Positions 17,952-26,734 are shown, counted from the first letter of the stretch. The stretch is 64,000 nt of DNA from an uncultured Muribaculaceae bacterium (GCA_947628305.1 CANQZG010000010.1:1-64000); one strand, 5' to 3'. Program-made: numbers and translations. Notes: generated from the sequence alone by a model not told the origin.

Positions 17952-18677
17952 TTATCGTAGTATAGGCCAACGATATTTGCGCAGCCGGGCTTCAAGCCCG
18001 GCTGCGCTTTGTTTGAGAATCGTGTGACAATAGGCGTCACAAAGCGCGTGGAAGCGGGGTGAATGGTTCATCTGGGTGAGATGGGCGATTTCGTGGCAGA
18101 TGACATATTGTCGCAATTCCTCTGGCAGGAAAAGGAGGCCCGATGACAATGCGATGACACGGCGTGAGTCGCAATGCCCGAGTTTGCGTGTCCCCCGGAC
18201 GATTTTCCATCCTGACGGTGTCATGCCGAGTCGGTCGGAAATGCCCTTTGCGATTGGTGACAGATGATGCCACGCTACCTTGTGTGCGATGTCGAGCATA
18301 AGGTGTGAAATGGACTTTGTAAGTTCGGTGGAATCCATGTCGACATCTTTCCCCACGAGAATCAAGGCTTCGTCGTTGCTGAATGTCGCTGAAAGGCGGG
18401 GAGAGGATTGGGGCGACTGTTCAATCCTGAAAGAGAATCCGTCAAGGGAGAGTATCTGCCCGATGCTGAATCTGACAGTTGAGGGTCTGGTGGCTTCAAG
18501 GCGATGGATATTACGCTCGATGGCTTCCGAAATGGCCTCTGTCGGGCATCCGGGGCGGACGGTTACATGAACCGTCTCCTGTTTCCAACGCATGATTATG
18601 TTTCGGGCGTTGGCCCGTTCGGTGATGTGGACTGTGCCGAGTGTCGGATGATGTAGTGTCTTTTGACTTGTTGTCAT
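17952..18677 (-). CDS. YgjP/SprT-like metallopeptidase (DUF45, M48-like)
   Basis: 241-aa cytoplasmic protein with the zinc signature ICHEIAHLTQMNHSPRFHALCD (HExxH and the downstream His) near its end, as in YgjP (DUF45, gluzincin fold). The N-terminal part is a beta-rich domain. Substrate unknown. The frame is open to 18695, but the ATG at 18677 overlaps the nadK stop as ATGA, so translational coupling to nadK is likely and I chose that start. The last residues (GLEARLRKYRWPILR) are encoded by the perfect 14-bp hairpin at 17979-18007 that also seems to terminate the convergent GH43 gene. Confidence 0.85.
   Translation of the reverse strand: MTTSQKTLHHPTLGTVHITERANARNIIMRWKQETVHVTVRPGCPTEAISEAIERNIHRLEATRPSTVRFSIGQILSLDGFSFRIEQSPQSSPRLSATFSNDEALILVGKDVDMDSTELTKSISHLMLDIAHKVAWHHLSPIAKGISDRLGMTPSGWKIVRGTRKLGHCDSRRVIALSSGLLFLPEELRQYVICHEIAHLTQMNHSPRFHALCDAYCHTILKQSAAGLEARLRKYRWPILR
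17979..18007 (+). terminator. GH43 terminator, embedded in the convergent CDS
   Basis: GCGCAGCCGGGCTT (17979-17992) pairs perfectly with AAGCCCGGCTGCGC (17994-18007) and is followed by TTTGTTTG. It is a rightward intrinsic terminator for the GH43 gene, yet the same bases encode the C-terminus of the leftward YgjP-like protein. Confidence 0.75.
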
Positions 18678-19555
18678 TTGCGACTCGACCCCCATAATAG
18701 CTTGGAACGCAATGTGTCGATGAATGAGTTGGCATTGCTGCTGACGATGAGCGTGGGAAAGGGTGCTTTGCCGACACGCAGTGTGGAACTTACCGGCAGT
18801 ACGGTTGACCTGCCGTCGAGGCTCACGCGGAAAAAGCCGGTGCGGCAGCGTGCCGTGATTTCCAGTTGCGTGGAATCATCCACAACGAGCGGTCGCATTG
18901 TAAGCGAGTGTGGCGCGATAGGGGAGATGGCCCATACGGGGGCTGACGGCGAGACTATCGGGCCGCCGACCGAAAGGTTATATCCGGTACTGCCGGTGGG
19001 TGTCGATATAATCAGGCCGTCGCCGGGGTAGTCGGCGAGTTCATGGCCGTCGATTCTGACATTCACATATATCATGGACGCTGAGTCCTGGCGAACAATC
19101 GCCACCTCGTTGAGCGCGTATGGAAAATCCATAATGTCGTCTGCGGTGTCGATGCCTTCCACCACCAACATTGAACGTTCGGAACATGGGATTCCGCCAC
19201 CGAAGGTCGTTATCCTTGCGATGAAACCGGCGGCATTGTCTATGTCGACTTCGGCGAGGTATCCGAGATGGCCCGTGTTGACCCCTAAGATAGGGATGCG
19301 CCTCGCCCCGATGATGCGTGCCGTGTTGAGGAATGTACCATCGCCCCCGAGGCTCAATGCGATGTGGGCGCATGGTGTTTCAGGGGTCAGCGGTGAGACT
19401 CCGTCGGGGAGTGCGTTGTGTCTTGACAGATAGGACAGGAATCCTTGAGGGGCGGATATTGTGTGTTTATCCTTGATGAGGGATTCAATGAGGACCCTGA
19501 TGCGGGGTAGGCAGTGGGATGGTTGATGTTCGTTCCCGAATACGGCTATGTTCAT
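18674..19555 (-). CDS. nadK: NAD kinase
   Basis: ATP-dependent phosphorylation of NAD to NADP. The 293-aa product shows the family motifs: LGGDGTFLNTARIIG (GGDGT), NTGHLGYLAEVD, and the glycine-rich TPTGSTGYNLSVGGPIV. Length is normal. The start at 19555 follows the ACT-like gene by 36 bases; the downstream YgjP-like gene overlaps by 4 bases. The three genes form a leftward operon divergent from pdxJ. Confidence 0.97.
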   Translation of the reverse strand: MNIAVFGNEHQPSHCLPRIRVLIESLIKDKHTISAPQGFLSYLSRHNALPDGVSPLTPETPCAHIALSLGGDGTFLNTARIIGARRIPILGVNTGHLGYLAEVDIDNAAGFIARITTFGGGIPCSERSMLVVEGIDTADDIMDFPYALNEVAIVRQDSASMIYVNVRIDGHELADYPGDGLIISTPTGSTGYNLSVGGPIVSPSAPVWAISPIAPHSLTMRPLVVDDSTQLEITARCRTGFFRVSLDGRSTVLPVSSTLRVGKAPFPTLIVSSNANSFIDTLRSKLLWGSSRK

Positions 19556-19591
19556 TGTGATGATTGATGGTCAGGTGAGGGTGGGAGAGTG

Positions 19592-19990
19592 TCAGGTGTC
19601 GATGTAACGCAACAGCTCGTTGACGCGTCGGCGCAAAGTGTCGTTGTCGGGATTGTCGCCGGACTCGGCCGACACCACTGAATACCCGTATCGTTCAAGG
19701 GAACGTGCGACCGATGCCCCGTTGCGGTGGTTGACGCGCAGTTCGACGGTCATGAAATGATTACCGGACAGATTGTCGGCTGTAACGTTCAGGTTCAGCA
19801 GATGGGCGTCGCAGTCCTCGACCGCCCGGGCGATGCGCGATGCGCTGTAATCGGAGGGGTCGCATGTGATGACAATGGTGGATGCGTCCTCGACCTTGAG
19901 GAAAAGTCGGTTGAGGATGTCGCGTTCCGACAATGGCCGGACTATCGTCTGTCCTGCGATTTGTGCCGTTATGTCATCTGTCAGTTTCAA
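19592..19990 (-). CDS. ACT-like domain protein, apparently lacking the usual CBS pair
   Basis: The 132-aa product matches only the C-terminal ACT-like part of the CBS-ACT proteins that I recall lying next to nadK and pdxJ in other Bacteroidetes (about 220 aa there). Here residues ~35-120 (ASTIVITCDPSDYSASRIARAVEDC...) look like the ACT unit, and the first ~35 residues look like the remnant of the second CBS domain. No CBS-like ORF is visible upstream before the divergent pdxJ promoter region. Ligand and function unknown. The comparison with relatives is from memory, so the truncation should be read as inference. Confidence 0.6.
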   Translation of the reverse strand: MKLTDDITAQIAGQTIVRPLSERDILNRLFLKVEDASTIVITCDPSDYSASRIARAVEDCDAHLLNLNVTADNLSGNHFMTVELRVNHRNGASVARSLERYGYSVVSAESGDNPDNDTLRRRVNELLRYIDT

Positions 19991-20030
19991 AATATTGTCT
20001 ATAATTGCGAGATTGTCCGAAGATTCTTGC

Positions 20031-20038
20031 TAATTTTG
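20031..20038 (+). promoter_or_regulatory. Possible pdxJ promoter -7 element
   Basis: TAATTTTG fits TAnnTTTG. It is 180 bases before the pdxJ start, so the leader would contain the repeat at 20064-20115. No TTG at ideal spacing is visible, so support is moderate. Confidence 0.4.
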
Positions 20039-20063
20039 TAGTCGGAAAAGCAGAAACCGTTGC

Positions 20064-20115
20064 AAAAATACGAATAAGTCGAGAGCAAAACCAAATTTAT
20101 TTGGATTTTGCCGGT
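20064..20115. repeat. Interspersed repeat, copy 1 (AT-rich palindrome)
   Basis: AATACGAATAAGTCGAGAGC, then AAAACCAAATTTATTTGG and ATTTTGCCGG. The first part recurs almost exactly at 58435-58455 upstream of rex. CCAAATTTATTTGG is itself nearly palindromic. It lies in the pdxJ leader. Confidence 0.65.
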
Positions 20116-20219
20116 CGAAAGTATTTAAGACGGAGGTCAAATGTACGAATAATTCTGCAATATCCTCTATCTACTTATATAACGACAGTTATATTGAAAA
20201 AGATTTTGAATTTTGACAG

Positions 20220-20933
20220 ATGACAAATCTTAGCGTAAATATAAACAAGGTCGCCACTTTGCGTAACGCCCGGGGGGAGAATCTTCCCGATGTGGAGAAG
20301 GTGGCATGTGATTGTGAATCTTTCGGGGCTGACGGGATTACGGTGCATCCCCGGCCTGACAGGCGTCATATCCTGTATGAAGATGTGTTCGCGTTGAGAC
20401 CGTTGGTGAAAACTGAGTTCAATATCGAGGGGTATCCCGATGAACAGTTCATGGATTTGGTGCTCAAGGTCAAGCCTGAACAGGTTACGCTTGTGCCTGA
20501 TGCGCCCGGAGACCTGACATCCCATGAGGGATGGGATGTCGCCCCGAATATGGATTTCCTGACATCGGTGGTTGAGCGTCTTCAGGCGGCGGGAATCAGG
20601 GCCTCGATATTTGTAGGGACAGACACCGATAATATCAAACTCGCCGCCAAGACGGGTGCTGACCGGGTGGAACTGTTCACCAAACCGTATGCCGACATGT
20701 ATCACTCGGACCCGGAGAAAGCTGTCGCGCCCTTTGTGGAGGCATCGCGTGCAGCCCATGCATCGGGTCTCGGTGTCAATGCCGGACACGACCTGTCGTT
20801 GGAGAACCTGAAATATTTCCATACCCATCTCCCTTATCTCGATGAGGTTTCCATAGGTCACTCGTTAATTTCCGATGCGCTTTATCTCGGACTGGCCGAG
20901 ACAATCAGGCGTTATAAGGAGTGCCTGATGTAA
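20220..20933 (+). CDS. pdxJ: Pyridoxine 5'-phosphate synthase
   Basis: Condenses 1-deoxyxylulose-5-phosphate with 3-amino-2-oxopropyl phosphate to give pyridoxine 5'-phosphate. The 237-aa TIM-barrel protein has the family N-terminus ([16 protein letters not shown]), the active-site segment [34 protein letters not shown] and [13 protein letters not shown]. Length is normal. pdxB is in the same window. exbB follows 28 bases downstream, so pdxJ may lead that operon, an arrangement I recall from other Bacteroidetes. Confidence 0.97.
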   Translation: MTNLSVNINKVATLRNARGENLPDVEKVACDCESFGADGITVHPRPDRRHILYEDVFALRPLVKTEFNIEGYPDEQFMDLVLKVKPEQVTLVPDAPGDLTSHEGWDVAPNMDFLTSVVERLQAAGIRASIFVGTDTDNIKLAAKTGADRVELFTKPYADMYHSDPEKAVAPFVEASRAAHASGLGVNAGHDLSLENLKYFHTHLPYLDEVSIGHSLISDALYLGLAETIRRYKECLM

Positions 20934-20961
20934 TTAAGAAACAGCTTCTAAATAGAATATT

Positions 20962-21651
20962 ATGACTATACTTTCAATCTTAGGCCAGGTGCAAGGCGTG
21001 GCTTCGACGGCGACAGCTGCCCCGGTGGCGCAGGAACTCTCGGTGTGGGAACTGTGTGTGAAAGGCGGTTTTATAATGATACCGCTCGCGCTGCTCTCAT
21101 TGGTGTGCATTTATGTGTTTATCGAGCGGTTCATCGCCCTGCGCAAGGCATCGCGACAGGACCCGCAGTTCATGAACAGGATACGCGATTATATTCATGA
21201 CGGGGAGATAGAGAGTGCGATGAAGCTGTGCCGGAGTGACAAATCACCTTCGGGACGTCTTGTCGCCAAGGGTATAAGCCGTATAGGCCGTCCGATGAGC
21301 GATGTGTTGGTGACAATCGAGAATACAGGCAATATAGAGGTGGCAGAGCTCGGCAAGAGTCTGCCATGGCTCGCCACGACAGCCGCCGGTGCGCCGATGC
21401 TCGGTTTCCTCGGAACTGTAGTGGGTATGGTCGAGGCTTTCCACAACCTCGCCAGCGCGGGTTCTTCGGCCAACATCGATGTGCTCGCAGGGGGTATATA
21501 TGAGGCACTTGTAACGACCGTAGCCGGACTTGTGGTGGGTGTCATCGCCTTGTTCGCCTATAACTATCTTGTGGCACGCATCAATACAATCATGAACCGT
21601 CTGGAGTCGCAGACGATGGAGTTCATGGATTTGTTGAACGAACCGGCATAA
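20962..21651 (+). CDS. exbB: MotA/TolQ/ExbB proton channel protein
   Basis: Inner-membrane stator subunit that passes protons to energise a TonB-type transducer. The 229-aa product has three transmembrane segments: about 33-53 (GGFIMIPLALLSLVCIYVF), about 135-160 (LPWLATTAAGAPMLGFLGTVVGMVEAF, the conserved TolQ/ExbB helix with GTVVGM) and about 180-200 (LVTTVAGLVVGVIALFAYNY). The exbD and tonB-like genes follow at 11 and 2 bases, giving a complete module. Confidence 0.95.
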   Translation: MTILSILGQVQGVASTATAAPVAQELSVWELCVKGGFIMIPLALLSLVCIYVFIERFIALRKASRQDPQFMNRIRDYIHDGEIESAMKLCRSDKSPSGRLVAKGISRIGRPMSDVLVTIENTGNIEVAELGKSLPWLATTAAGAPMLGFLGTVVGMVEAFHNLASAGSSANIDVLAGGIYEALVTTVAGLVVGVIALFAYNYLVARINTIMNRLESQTMEFMDLLNEPA

Positions 21652-21662
21652 CACTCTCTATC

Positions 21663-22139
21663 ATGGCATTGAAACGTCAACATAACATGATTGAGCTGTT
21701 CTCGATGGCATCGATGACCGATGTTATTTTCCTGCTGCTCATCTTTTTCATGGTGACATCCACGTTTGTGTTCCCTACCGCGCTTGAGGTCAACCTGCCA
21801 CAAAGTAGCGAACAGAAGGCAATCAAGCCGTCGACACGGGTATTTATCGACAAGGATATGCAGCTGTATGTGTCGTTCGTAGGCGATGAGCCGCAACCCG
21901 TGGCACAGGAACAGCTGCTCGCGTTCCTGCGAAGTAATGCCGAGGCCGCGGCGAGAGAGGGAACGGAGGATTTTATCGCGATATATGCCGATGAAACGGT
22001 CACCTACGGTAAACTCGTTGAGATTCTTGACATGGGTGCCCGCAACAACCTGAAAATGGTTCTTGCAACGAAGCCTGCGCCGTCGTCGGCCATGCCTGTC
22101 GATGGTGGCGATAACACCCTTGTAACGGTAGAACCCTGA
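21663..22139 (+). CDS. exbD: ExbD/TolR family biopolymer transporter
   Basis: 158-aa inner-membrane protein with one transmembrane helix near residues 15-37 (MASMTDVIFLLLIFFMVTST); the aspartate in MTDVIF is the proton-carrying residue of the family. The C-terminal periplasmic domain has the YADETVTYGKLVEILDMGAR segment typical of ExbD/TolR. It pairs with the upstream ExbB and the downstream TonB-like protein. Confidence 0.95.
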   Translation: MALKRQHNMIELFSMASMTDVIFLLLIFFMVTSTFVFPTALEVNLPQSSEQKAIKPSTRVFIDKDMQLYVSFVGDEPQPVAQEQLLAFLRSNAEAAAREGTEDFIAIYADETVTYGKLVEILDMGARNNLKMVLATKPAPSSAMPVDGGDNTLVTVEP

Positions 22140-22141
22140 AT

Positions 22142-22957
22142 ATGAGTGATAGCTACGATAATCGGCGCAGACGACTGTATGCAGTTATAGGTACTGTGGT
22201 GTTCCATGCCGCATTGCTATTACTGCTGATGTCGATATATATGCGTTATGACGCTCATCCCGAGGAGAGGCAATGGCCTCCTGTTGATTCGGCGGAGATT
22301 CTGTTCGGTGGCGAGTATGTCATGCTCGGTGACAACCCGGAGTTGATTGCCACGGATAACACATTGTCATCATCGACTCATGAGGACAGCGAGCCGGAAC
22401 AACCACAGGCCGAGGACCTTGTCAATTCAGGCGAGGTTGCCGACCCTGCGCCTGTCCTTACATCGGAACGTCCGTCGGTGGCCAAGGTTGAAAAGAAAGA
22501 GCCACCGGTCAAGACAGGGCCGACAAAGGAGGAGCTTGAGGCTGAACAACGGACCAAGCGTGAGAGGGAAATTTCACGCACGACATCAGAGCGTTTGAAG
22601 GGCGCGTTCGGCAACACAAGCCGGAATGATGGAAACGGAAACGGGTCTGCGGGACAGTCGGACGGGAATAGCCACAGCGGGGCGACCAAGGGTGCGCCCG
22701 GGGCTAATCTCGGAGGTCGTACACTTGCCAGCTGGCAGGCCCCGACCGGGAACACCGTCGGGACAATCGTCATCGCGGTTGATGTCGACCGTCAGGGCCG
22801 TGTGACACGCGCGACATTCTCTAATGGCAAAGGCCCGGTGTCGGCTAACTCGGCGGCGCGTAATTCGTGTGTGGAGGCCGCAAGGAAATCGCGCTTCTCG
22901 GTTGCGACCGATGGGCCGTTGACTCAGCGTGGGACGATTACCTATACATTTAAATAA
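22142..22957 (+). CDS. TonB-family energy transducer
   Basis: 271 aa, with an N-terminal anchor helix (YAVIGTVVFHAALLLLLMSIYM, about 14-35) containing the histidine usual in TonB/TolA. A long Pro/Glu/Lys-rich and then Gly/Asn/Ser-rich periplasmic spacer (about 75-185) follows, and a C-terminal TonB/TolA-like domain (TIVIAVDVDRQGRVTRATFS... ending GTITYTFK). It would carry energy from ExbB-ExbD to outer-membrane TonB-dependent receptors. It could also be called TolA-like; the short C-terminal domain does not settle this. Confidence 0.88.
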   Translation: MSDSYDNRRRRLYAVIGTVVFHAALLLLLMSIYMRYDAHPEERQWPPVDSAEILFGGEYVMLGDNPELIATDNTLSSSTHEDSEPEQPQAEDLVNSGEVADPAPVLTSERPSVAKVEKKEPPVKTGPTKEELEAEQRTKREREISRTTSERLKGAFGNTSRNDGNGNGSAGQSDGNSHSGATKGAPGANLGGRTLASWQAPTGNTVGTIVIAVDVDRQGRVTRATFSNGKGPVSANSAARNSCVEAARKSRFSVATDGPLTQRGTITYTFK

Positions 22958-22962
22958 GAGAT

Positions 22963-23784
22963 ATGGCATTGATAAAATGTGACGAGTGTGGTCGGGAGAT
23001 ATCTGACAAATCTATTTTTTGTCCCGGATGCGGTTATCCCACCCATCTGAACAAATCATATAAAGGAAACGTCACGGAGGCTGCCGATGCGTTCGATGCT
23101 TTGCATCAGGCGGTGGTTTCGGTGGATAAGAATGACGACAAAGTCCCCATGGAGGAGTCACCGACTGAAAATGTGTCTCCGCAGGCAGAGGTCGCAGAAG
23201 CTGCTGATGGGAATGATGTTGTCATCCAAGAGGCCGACACGGTTACTGACAATGATGACAGTGTCAAAGACACGCTGCCTGAATCGGAGGAGACGCCGGA
23301 ACTGTTGGCTGATAGCGGGATGGTCGCTGATGAGTGCGAAGCCGAAGATGAAAATGAGTATGAGTATGTCGAGACGGAGGAAGAAGCCGAAGAAAGACAT
23401 CGTCGTAATGAACGTGGCAAACTCATCCTGTTGCTCGTCACCTTTGCGTTGCTCTTGGCCGTGGCTGTTGTCTTTTACCTGATGCCTAAAGAAGGCGGAG
23501 ATTCCACAGCGGGACAGGAGGATGTGGCGGTGGTTGTTGATTCATTGGAGACGGCATCAGACAGCACTGCATTGGACTCGGCGTTAATCCCGGTTGATAC
23601 CGTTGCGACAGTGGTCCCTGTGGCGCAGTCGCCAAAGCCGGTGCGTAGGCCGGTGCAGGAGACGGCTCCCCAACGGCAGACCGTGCCCGACGAGCCGACT
23701 CCGAGACATGAGCCTGTGGACGCAAGTGTTGACACCCACGACCAGCCACCTGTGTCACAGCCGATTCCTGAACAGGGAGAATAA
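22963..23784 (+). CDS. Zinc-ribbon membrane protein with acidic domain
   Basis: 273 aa. The N-terminus is a zinc ribbon with CDEC (C6, C9) and CPGC (C20, C23). A strongly acidic, low-complexity region follows (about 40-145, rich in Glu and Asp), then one transmembrane helix (KLILLLVTFALLLAVAVVFYL, about 153-173) and a Pro/Val/Thr-rich tail, probably periplasmic. Topology suggests a cytoplasmic zinc ribbon. Function unknown. It starts 5 bases after the tonB-like gene, in the same operon. Confidence 0.75.
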   Translation: MALIKCDECGREISDKSIFCPGCGYPTHLNKSYKGNVTEAADAFDALHQAVVSVDKNDDKVPMEESPTENVSPQAEVAEAADGNDVVIQEADTVTDNDDSVKDTLPESEETPELLADSGMVADECEAEDENEYEYVETEEEAEERHRRNERGKLILLLVTFALLLAVAVVFYLMPKEGGDSTAGQEDVAVVVDSLETASDSTALDSALIPVDTVATVVPVAQSPKPVRRPVQETAPQRQTVPDEPTPRHEPVDASVDTHDQPPVSQPIPEQGE

Positions 23785-23803
23785 CATCTAAAGTATATTG
23801 ACA

Positions 23804-24178
23804 ATGGACAGTGAATTAAGCAAGCAACTTGGGAAAGACCCCGATGGGTTGTTGACCTATGAATACATCGCCAACCATATAGGTGAGTGCGATGAAATCA
23901 TGGACGAGCTTGTGGAAAACATCATAAGGGTTGACCACAACGGGCAGTTCATGGTGAGCGCGGCGCGTTACCTGAACGCGATAGACCGTGAGCGTTATGC
24001 AACATACGTGTCGAGACTCATAGAGACGGCAATCACGCGGGACAGGGAGCGTCGTTATATCGGCGATTTGCTTCAGGGAATTTGGGGCGCGGACTATGCC
24101 GACAGGGTGGATGAACTTAACGCCACCGATGACAATTTCCGTAGGATTTACAAGCGTCTTTACGCTACAGGTATATGA
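23804..24178 (+). CDS. Small helical protein of unknown function
   Basis: 124 aa, soluble, rich in charged residues, with no signal peptide or cysteine motif (MDSELSKQLGKDPDGLLTYE at the N-terminus). I do not recognise it. The frame is open from a TTG at 23798, but the ATG at 23804 is the natural start. The stop overlaps the cyclophilin start at 24175 as ATGA, so translation of the two is probably coupled. Confidence 0.7.
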   Translation: MDSELSKQLGKDPDGLLTYEYIANHIGECDEIMDELVENIIRVDHNGQFMVSAARYLNAIDRERYATYVSRLIETAITRDRERRYIGDLLQGIWGADYADRVDELNATDDNFRRIYKRLYATGI

Positions 24179-25026
24179 AACGAGCACTGGCATGGATGAT
24201 GCCGGTGTTGATTGCGATATTCACCTATATATCGGCATACGGACAAAATGAAAGGAAGATGAACATGACTGAAAAACGGACAGATGTAAAAGTGGAAATA
24301 AAGACCACATTGGGTGATATAACGGTGTTGTTGTACGGTGACACGCCCAAGCATCAGGATAATTTTCTCAAACTTGTGGGGGACGGTTTCTATGACGGCG
24401 TGCTGTTCCATCGTGTCATTGACAAGTTCATGGTTCAGACGGGCGATCCCGATTCAAAGAACGCTCCTGCGGGTAAACGTCTCGGTAGCGGAGGGCCGGG
24501 TTATCAGATTGATGCCGAAATCGTATATCCGGCTCATTTTCACCGCCGTGGCGCACTTGCAGCCGCACGACAGGGTGATGCGGTCAATCCCAGTAAACGT
24601 TCAAGTGGCTCACAGTTCTACATAGTAACCGGCAACAAGGTCTCTGCGGGACAGCTTGACGAAATAGAGGCTCGGATGCGTATGCAGCAGAAGCGGGATG
24701 TGTTTCAGGGACTTGTTGACGCTGAACGAGATTCAATCGCCATGCTTCAACGTAGTGGAGACCGTGAGGCTCTTGAGCAATTGCGTCAACGTCTGATAAA
24801 GGAAACAGAAAAACAAGTGAACGCTTCGCCGGTCTCTATTAGTGAAGAAATGCGGTAGGCATACGTCAATGAGGGTGGCACTCCTCATCTTGACGGCGCA
24901 TACACGGTTTTCGGTCAGGTCATAGACGGGATGGATGTCGTCGAGCGTATTGAAAAAGCCACGACCGATGCCGCCGACCGCCCCGTGGAGGACATCAAGA
25001 TAATATCTATGTCAATTAGGAATTAG
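24175..25026 (+). pseudogene. Cyclophilin-type peptidyl-prolyl isomerase interrupted by an in-frame TAG
   Basis: The product begins with a signal peptide and a cyclophilin domain (IKTTLGDITVLLYGDTPKHQ, FHRVIDKFMVQTGDP, GSQFYIVTGNK). Translation stops at TAG 24856-24858 after ...SISEEMR. The same frame then continues for 55 codons with AYVNEGGTPHLDGAYTVFGQ and VIDGMDVVERIEKA, the conserved last third of the family, ending at a natural TAG (24-26 of 25003-25026). The stop thus replaces one sense codon, probably CAG or GAG. The truncated 227-aa product lacks part of the cyclophilin fold. Base-calling error, recent mutation or read-through are all possible. Confidence 0.85.
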
Positions 25027-25086
25027 GAATTAGGAATGTCCTTGCCATTAACTTTATTTTACTCACTTCACCTTATAATTTCCTAA

Positions 25087-25121
25087 TCGCTACGGACGCT
25101 TTGAAAAGCGTCCCTACGAAA
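25087..25121. repeat. Single B-type hairpin (B3)
   Basis: GGACGCTT-TGAA-AAGCGTCC at 25094-25113, followed by CTACG, is one hairpin of the B family. It is flanked by AATTAGGAAT repeats (25016-25035) and by CCCAATTCCCAATTCC (25126-25141), which together form a loose inverted repeat. This and the broken cyclophilin tail fill the gap up to the M16 gene. Confidence 0.6.
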
Positions 25122-25161
25122 TTTCCCAATTCCCAATTCCTCATTCCAAATTGATTTAACC

Positions 25162-26397
25162 ATGATACCCTATAGCTGTTTTTCTCTCCCTAACGGGTTG
25201 AGGGTGATTCATAATGAAGATGCATCGACCGCGATGGTCGCGGTCAATGTGCTTTATGATGTGGGGGCACGTGACGAGTCTCCGGAATTGACAGGGATGG
25301 CTCATCTGTTTGAGCATCTGATGTTCGGAGGGTCGGCCAATATCCCTGATTTTGATGGCGCAATCGAACGCGCGGGCGGTTGGAATAACGCCTGGACTTC
25401 CAATGATTTCACTAATTTCTATGACATGCTTCCGGCTGTCAACTTTGAGACCGCGTTGTGGCTTGAAAGTGACCGTATGCTTTCGCTTTCATTCTCGCCC
25501 AAGGCTCTTGAGGTTCAGCGTCATGTCGTTATCGAGGAATTCAAGCAGGTGTGCCTGAATACCCCTTACGGCGACATGATGCATCATCTGCGCGATTTGG
25601 TGTACAAGGTTCATCCCTATCGTTATCCGACCATCGGTAAGGAAATATCCCATATAGAGCGTGTCTCGATGGAGGATGTGCGTGATTTTTATTACAGGCA
25701 TTATGCCCCTAACAATGCCGTGCTCGCAATATCCGGGAATGTCGGTCTTGAACGTGTAAAGGAACTTGTTTCAAAATGGTTCGGGGATATTCCGCGTCGC
25801 GAGATTGCCACGCGGGGCTATTTGCAGGAGCCTGAAATCAAAGGTTCGCGTTATCGTGAGGCCCGTGCCGATGTCCCGCAGCCGTTGCTTGTGATGGCAT
25901 TCCCGATGTCGGGGCACTCCCATCCCGATTATAAGGTGTGTGACCTCGTGACGGATGTCCTTGCTTCAGGTCGCTCGTCCCGGTTATATCGCAATGTGGT
26001 GATGGAAAATCGGTTGTTTGCCGAGGCCGACGCTTCGATTGTGGGCAGTGAAGAACCGGGTTTCATAATGGTTAACGCACGCCTGACCGCCGATGATGAT
26101 GCTTCGATTGAACGTGCGCGTGATATACTTGTGAGCCAGTTGTCTGACCTTGCGTCTAAAGGGATAACTGATTTTGAGTTGCAGCGCGTGCTCAATCGCT
26201 TTGACAGTAATTTCACATTTAGCTCGGTGAACTGTCTCGCCAAGGCGCAGTCGCTTGCCATGGCACGGATGCACGATGAGGACATTAATCGGATGGTGCC
26301 GGAATATCGCACGGTCACGGGCGATATGATTCAAGACGTAGCGCGCCGTTATTTGCGCCCTGAACGTTCCGTGACCCTTGTTTATCGCCCGTCGTAA
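25162..26397 (+). CDS. M16 family zinc peptidase (single M16B unit)
   Basis: 411 aa, close to one M16B processing-peptidase-type subunit. The inverted zinc motif HLFEH is at residues 48-52 and the third ligand lies in RHVVIEEFKQ (E125/E126), so the copy should be catalytic. The C-terminal half has the usual RSSRLYRNVVMENRL signature. No signal peptide is visible, so it may be cytoplasmic. Substrate unknown. The preceding cyclophilin is broken; no operon link is evident across the 135-base gap. Confidence 0.9.
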   Translation: MIPYSCFSLPNGLRVIHNEDASTAMVAVNVLYDVGARDESPELTGMAHLFEHLMFGGSANIPDFDGAIERAGGWNNAWTSNDFTNFYDMLPAVNFETALWLESDRMLSLSFSPKALEVQRHVVIEEFKQVCLNTPYGDMMHHLRDLVYKVHPYRYPTIGKEISHIERVSMEDVRDFYYRHYAPNNAVLAISGNVGLERVKELVSKWFGDIPRREIATRGYLQEPEIKGSRYREARADVPQPLLVMAFPMSGHSHPDYKVCDLVTDVLASGRSSRLYRNVVMENRLFAEADASIVGSEEPGFIMVNARLTADDDASIERARDILVSQLSDLASKGITDFELQRVLNRFDSNFTFSSVNCLAKAQSLAMARMHDEDINRMVPEYRTVTGDMIQDVARRYLRPERSVTLVYRPS

Positions 26398-26484
26398 GGA
26401 TTTATTTTATGTGAGGGGGCAAAACTCTCGAAAATCGGTCGGAAACTTGTTGTTAATGGATTGTGAAACAATTCTTTTGAATAG

Positions 26485-26513
26485 CCGAGGGTTGAGCAAA
26501 GCGAAACCCTCGG
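26485..26513. repeat. Hairpin in the M16-M13 intergenic region
   Basis: CCGAGGGTT (26485-26493) pairs with AACCCTCGG (26505-26513) around GAGCAAAGCGA. There is no T-tract, so a terminator is doubtful. The 365-base gap 26398-26762 also holds the CATG palindrome at 26586-26605 and the M13 promoter. Confidence 0.5.
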
Positions 26514-26585
26514 AAGGAAGTATAAGTGATAAATGTTTCTGAAAGAATCATTTAAAACGAATTTTCAGATTCAAGTGGGCATTTC

Positions 26586-26605
26586 GGTTCAGCCATGGCT
26601 GAACC
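26586..26605. repeat. Perfect 20-bp palindrome with CATG core
   Basis: GGTTCAGCCATGGCTGAACC, followed by CTACC. It has the same frame as the palindromes at 141-160 and 2013-2032 but different inner arms. Confidence 0.8.
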
Positions 26606-26734
26606 CTACCTTAAACATCGCCTTTAGGGTATCATTTATACAATATGAAATTCCTTAAGTTAACAGCATTGTGGCGCGTCACTACGATTCCGGATATATT
26701 CCGAAAGAAGTCCTGATAATTTAGATTTTATGTG

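Noticed and set aside
26485-26513. Terminator for the M16 gene
   Set aside because: The hairpin is 88 bases after the stop and has no T-tract on either strand.
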